From NCBI RefSeq assembly GCF_905475465.1, contig NC_062249.1, forward strand, positions 11,482,501 to 11,546,500: DNA of 64,000 bases, written 5' to 3'. Position 1 is the first letter of the stretch. Each line of letters opens with the position of its first letter. The position numbers and the translations under genes were made by a program. The DNA comes from Pieris napi. Taxonomy: Eukaryota > Arthropoda > Insecta > Lepidoptera > Pieridae. Positions 48,901 through 54,900 of this stretch are shown piece by piece. Below the pieces are notes generated by a model. The model saw only the letters and a program-made list of their open reading frames with translations. It was not told where the DNA came from and made no database searches.

Positions 48901-51900
48901 CCTACGATCTTAGGGACTACCTACTTCCTATGACTCTCAAGTCGCACGCTGAATATTAAATTACGAAATGGGACATTTCTACTTTATGGTTCAATTTTAA
49001 CCCGCAAAAAACAAATATGGGCTGAGATAAGGCAAGGTGTTTAGACTCGAGTAGAAACTAATAAATGTGAAAGGATAATCGTAAATTTAAAACGTGATTG
49101 AAAGTCATAACCACATTATAAAATACTTCCTTGGAATTGCATAATTTACAGTAAATTGCTTTGCGGTCGATAAATGATAGGGATTTGGACGAATAGGTTA
49201 TGTTAGAGACACGAACAGAAAATATGTTTTTATCGCGAAACACGAATTTATTACGTTATTTACATAAATTGATGTTAGAGTGCTCTTTATATTAACTGAC
49301 TTTTAAAAAACTGAAGTGTTGGCCTAGTGGCTTCAGCGTGCGACTCTCATACCCGAGGTGGTAGGTTCGATCCCCGGCTGTGCAACAATGGAATTTATTT
49401 CTATGTGCGCATTTAACATTTGCTCGAACGGTGAAGGAAAACATCGTGAGGAAACCGACATGTCTTAGACCCAAAAAGTCGACGCCTTGTGTCAGGCACT
49501 GTAGGTTGATCACCTACTTACCTATTAGATTTAAAAATGATCATGAAACAGATTCAGAAATCTGAGGCCAAGACCTTAAGAGTTTGTAGCGCCACTGATT
49601 TATTTTTTTACTTGTCACCCGGGCCTAGGGCTAAACGACGACAGATCTGCCTGATTGCGTGTCTGATAGGCTACTCTTAAAAAATTAGATGCGTTTCATT
49701 TTTCTAGTTAATTTTCTTATTGGCGTTTATGTGCGCGGTATGAATAAATGATATTTTTATTTAGTTAAAAAATAAGGGTACAAATATTTATGTTTAAAGA
49801 AAAACTTTTTACCGGATTAAAGTTATGTATTATTATAAATTTACAATTATTTAACATAATTTAAATATAATTAAATAAATAATTTTATATTTATCCGACG
49901 TTTCGCGTGCTTTACAGCGTGCGTGGTCACGGTGATAATTTTAATCCGGTAAAAAGTTTTTCTTTAAATGTGTAAAGGTTATGTTAATCAAAGACAATAC
50001 TATATATATTTATGTTCTAATTAAAGCGGAGAACTTCGTCGTATTTTCTTTATTCATACAATTTTGAAAACATTCATTAACAATACGTGTGTTTGGTAAA
50101 TATCGGTGTATCCTTTACAAAGTATCCGGCATTTTTGTTGCCACAACTGAAGAATGGAATACCACCTTCGGGCAACAAAGTTATTTACTAATGACAAAGT
50201 AAAACTATGGGTTCACCTTCTCCTCCTTTGGGATTTTGGCCAATCGTCTGTCCAGCTCTGTATAATAGAAGCTTTATTATAAGTAATGTAGTGTGGATTC
50301 ACTTGGTCTGTAAGCTAGGTTAGCGTAAAGTTCTGCAGATAAGCGGATAAGGCTCTGCTGTTACCGCATCCCGCCTAAGGCGATTGTTGGTGGCGCCTTG
50401 GGGTTTTAGTGGGTATGCACATTCGCGAGTCCCACATAACCCTCCCCCACTAAGCAGTCGCACCGCGGTAGGGTATGCGCAATGCATTTCCCCAAGTAAA
50501 GAAAAAAAAAAGTTCTGCAGATGGCGCTGCAGTCGGTACTATCATACTTTGTTTAATTAATATTATAATATAAAGATTTTCCTGATGGCGTGTCTGATAG
50601 GCTACTCTAAAAAAATGCAAATTGACTGCGTTTTATTTTTCTAGTCAATTTTCTTATTGGATTTTATTGATTATTATTTTATATGTATTTGATCAATATA
50701 ATAACTCCGATCGAAGCATCTTTGACGATATTTGCAGCACGCATTCTGTCAATGTTATATCGAACGCCATAAGGTTACATCAAAAAAGTTTGATTTGTAT
50801 GGTGGTTTAATAGCTTAACATTATAATTTTCCGCGCAATTTTCTTAATTTTAATTTATTTTTTCTTTTTTAACTGACAATAACAAACACAACCAAGAAAG
50901 AATTAGCAAAATCGGTCCAGCCGTTCACGCGTGGTGCCGTGACCAAGGGAAATGGGGATTCATTTTTATATATATAGATCCTACTATTTACAGATGGGCA
51001 GTGTCAACGGTGATGACTCGTCAGAACCACATTCAGCTGACGGACTTTGAGACAACAGCCTTCATACCATTGTGGGACATGTGCAATCACGAGCAAGGGA
51101 AGGTAAAGTTCTCTCTACAGCTTTATTATTTAAGAAAATCCCACTTCTCATCTAATAATAATAATTGTTTATTTTCCCCCATATAACATTTGAACCAAAC
51201 AGAACGATTACAATTAAGAAGGTATTGGGAGACTGGTTTCCAAGCTAGGTAAGAACCTGTGATATGGATAAACAGGCTTCCATTCCACAGCAAAGTCATA
51301 CTGAGTCATAACAAAAAAAAAGTACATATATGAGTAGGCAACAAAATTTAAAGTTTCTAAAAAAATGAACTAATCAAAACAGTCAACAAGATTCCCACAG
51401 AAATAGAGTTGTATGGATGTGCGTGTATGTGTTAGTGCGTGCGTGTGTGTGGGTAAGTGAGAGTGTGTATGTGAGTGAGTGTATGGTGTGTGGGTAAGTG
51501 AGAGTGTGTATGTGAGTGTATTTGTGTGTGCGAGAGAGAGTGTGTGTGTGTGAGAGAGAGAGTAAGTGAGTGTGTGTATGTGAGTGAGTATTTGGGAGGG
51601 TGTGTGTGGGTTGGAATCGGGCACACACTTGAGACCATGATATGTGGAAATTATTTTAATGCAGATTTTCAAATGTGTAATATTTGTGATGTCATATTTT
51701 CTTGTATAGTTTTATGTTAATTAATTTAATTAATTAATTTACAAGTGAAAACTAAATAGCGTAACGCGTTTGCGTTGTTATGTGGTCTTTAAATATCCAC
51801 TGAACTTTTGTATATATATCGTAATGTTTTTATTAATTTTCCCAAATATTTGTGGCCGTTCACTCGAGTAAGCAGCATTTCATTATACACAGCTAGAACA

Positions 51901-54900
51901 TAGCCGTTCATGGCAATTGTTTGTTTAATAATTAATAATCCTTGCTTAGAACATTTCGAATAGGTTTTATTCCAATGCATGTATATAAATTTCATAATAA
52001 ATGTATGCAATTTCAGATCAGTACGGACTTCAACAAAGAGAAGAACAGAGGTGAATCTTATGCAAAACGCGACTTTAAGCCCGGTGAACAAGTGTTCATT
52101 TTCTATGGCCCTCGCCCCAACGAGGACCTCTTCGTTCATAATGGGTAAATTAACTCAAACTCAAAATAACTTTATTCATATAGGTAACCAAGTATACTTA
52201 TGAACGTCTACGGAAAATATGTTAAATTGCATTTACTACCAGTTCGCAAGACAAGGGCGTAGAGTGGGCGAGAAACTCTCCGCCACTCTTTTTAATCGCT
52301 AACTTTTGAGTCATACAAACTGGAGCAAATCAATCCCAAGGATTAGGATCATTTAAATATTATGTTGTTATATCCTATTAGTCAAATTGTTAGGCGCCAA
52401 CATCCGTGTGAATATACAGGATATGTCATAATTATGGTATGGTTGTGGCAGTTCAGAATAATAAGTTTTGTGTTTTCTTTCGGTTTTCGAGATATTCGAC
52501 ATTTTCGGAAATTTAAAAACACATCCTTTGCCATTCTTTTTTTTATAGAACAGCAGGCAAGAGGCTCACCTGATGTTAAGTGATACCGCCGCCCATGGAC
52601 ACTCTCAATGCCAGAGAGCTCGCGAGCAATTTAGCTGCATGCTTTTTATCATATTCCTTACGCTACGTTATACTGGGTACGTTTGCAATCGTAACTGTTG
52701 AAGAGAGTGCCTACGTCTATACTCTCTGGGCGTAACTCCGACGATTTGGAAATCTCCACGCTGAGAAAACTAAGAAAGCCTGAGTGAGCAAAAAGTACAA
52801 CCTTGGCTCGTACAGGTTTAATAATCATATTTTAGAATAAATAAACAAATAAATGTTGACGTTAGTAAACAATTTCCTTTGTAATACTATGATATAATGA
52901 TCACGTAACTGATTACGCATGTTGCATCACTGTGCGAACTGTTATATCGATTATTGCCAACGAAATAATTGCCTTATTAACGTACTCGATAGAAGAAATC
53001 TGTATATTACTTATATATCATTTATCGGCTGTATTAAAAAGAGCAGTGTTGGCCGTGGCTTTAGCGTGCGACTCTCATCCCTGAGGTGATAGGTTTCATC
53101 CCAGGCTGTGCACCATTCGCTTGAACGGTGATGGAAAATATCGTGAGGAAACCTACTTGGGGAGAGTCAAGTATTACGTAACGAATTTGGGGGGGTCCTT
53201 TTGTAAAACGTTACGATGCGGGGCGGGGAATTAATAACGCGTTATTGTTAATATTATTTTCGACTTTCCAGTACTTTACACCACATAATGGTAACTTTTA
53301 GGTATAAAGAGTCACTAGGTGGTCACGAAACGTTTTACTATACTTGGGTACAGATACGTTACGTACGTTACATGGGGGTATCAATAATCTCCAAAAATTG
53401 CGTGACGTAATACTTGAACGCTCCCTTGCCTATTTGGTTGATCATAAAACATTCTAAAATCTCATAACTAAAAAGGTTGTGCCGTCACTGTTTTATTTTT
53501 ATTTAAGTCGATAAGTTCACTTGACATGAGCAGTGCTCAGGTCCTTCTTGCGAGCTTACTGATTGAGTGTCCATGGGCGACGGTGTCACTTAAAATCAGG
53601 TGAGCCTCCTGCCCGTTATTTATACATTTAAAATCTGATTTTAATAATACCAAATTTAAGACTAAGATCCATATATAGGGTGCTACTTGTGGTGACTTGT
53701 CGTACTTGAATTCGTGTATGCGGTGATGTTAGTTGTTTCGACTATGTATTTGCGTGTTGTCCCCACGAGAATGTAAGTACATACGTGCTCATGCTGATAG
53801 AGGACAAATCTTTGTTTTAAATTTATTTCATTATTATTTATTACTTAAGATGTCATGTGGAACATGGTGTAATGGTTGCAGCTCCTTACAAAGGTTGTGT
53901 AAAACAAAAAACTTGGCTATTAAAAAGAGTGGCGGGGAGTTTATTGCCAGTTCTTCTCTTCCGTTCTACGCCCTTCATTTGAGAACTGGTAGTAAATGAA
54001 TAATTCTTTTTTGACATTCATAAGTGTACATTGAGGGGCCTCTTAGCCTAGCGGTCTTATTAAGGCGCAGCTAGGTGAGGGGTACCAGGTTCGATTCCCG
54101 GTTCGAGGGCAAGTTTTATTTTAATTTTAATTTGTTCTCGGCCTTTGGGAGGGTTGTGCGGTACCGGGCGAGTACTTAAACCGTACATGGAGGACACGGT
54201 CGAATTTCTAAAGACAAGCACGAATTATAAAAAAAAATCCTATACTTGACGCTGGCTAATGCACAAATCGTCCCAGAGCCATAAAAAAAAAGTGTACATT
54301 GTTACCTACATGAATAAATGATTTTTTACTTTGACATTTTGATATAGAGTTGCAGCCCATTGGATTGCTATTCTGTGTAAATTATCCACTGGTTCATAGG
54401 GTAGAACGCACGGTTAAAAGACGTATACTCGAAGGCTGTGGTATAAATGATATTTCATATATTTATTTAATTTCAGTTTCGTCTATCCAAACAACGATTA
54501 TGATTATCTAACTCTAACAATGGGAGTGAGTTCAAGTGATCCGTTACGAGGATTGAAAATGTCGCTTTTAACGAAGCTAGGGTTAAATTATGTCACCCAA
54601 TACCGACTTTACAAAAAGGGGAAAATTATTATGCCCGAATTACTAGCATTTATACGGATATTCAATATGAATAAGGGTAAGTTTATAATGTAAGTATTAC
54701 ATAACGAATTTCCTTTTGTAAAACGTTACGATGCGGGGCGGGGATTGAATTACGCGTAATTGTACTTTCGACTCTCCAGTACTTTACAATGTAACTTTTA
54801 GGTATAAAGAGTCACTGGGAGGTCACGAAACGTTTTAATATTGGGTACAGAAAAACGTTACGGCGCATTACATGGAGGGGGGGGGGGGGGGGGGGGAATT

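Larger units (their letters stand above)
49640..50670. repeat. Repeated GTGTCTGATAGGCTACTCT segment, two copies
   Basis: GCGTGTCTGATAGGCTACTC followed by an A run and TTTTTCTAGTYAATTTTCTTATTGG occurs at 49657-49723 and 50588-50662. Family unidentified. A rolling-circle (Helitron-like) origin is possible but not shown. Confidence 0.6.

Noticed and set aside
51370..51672. Overlapping - strand frames rich in H, T, L and S
   Set aside because: Produced by the TG/GAGT simple repeat, not by a gene.
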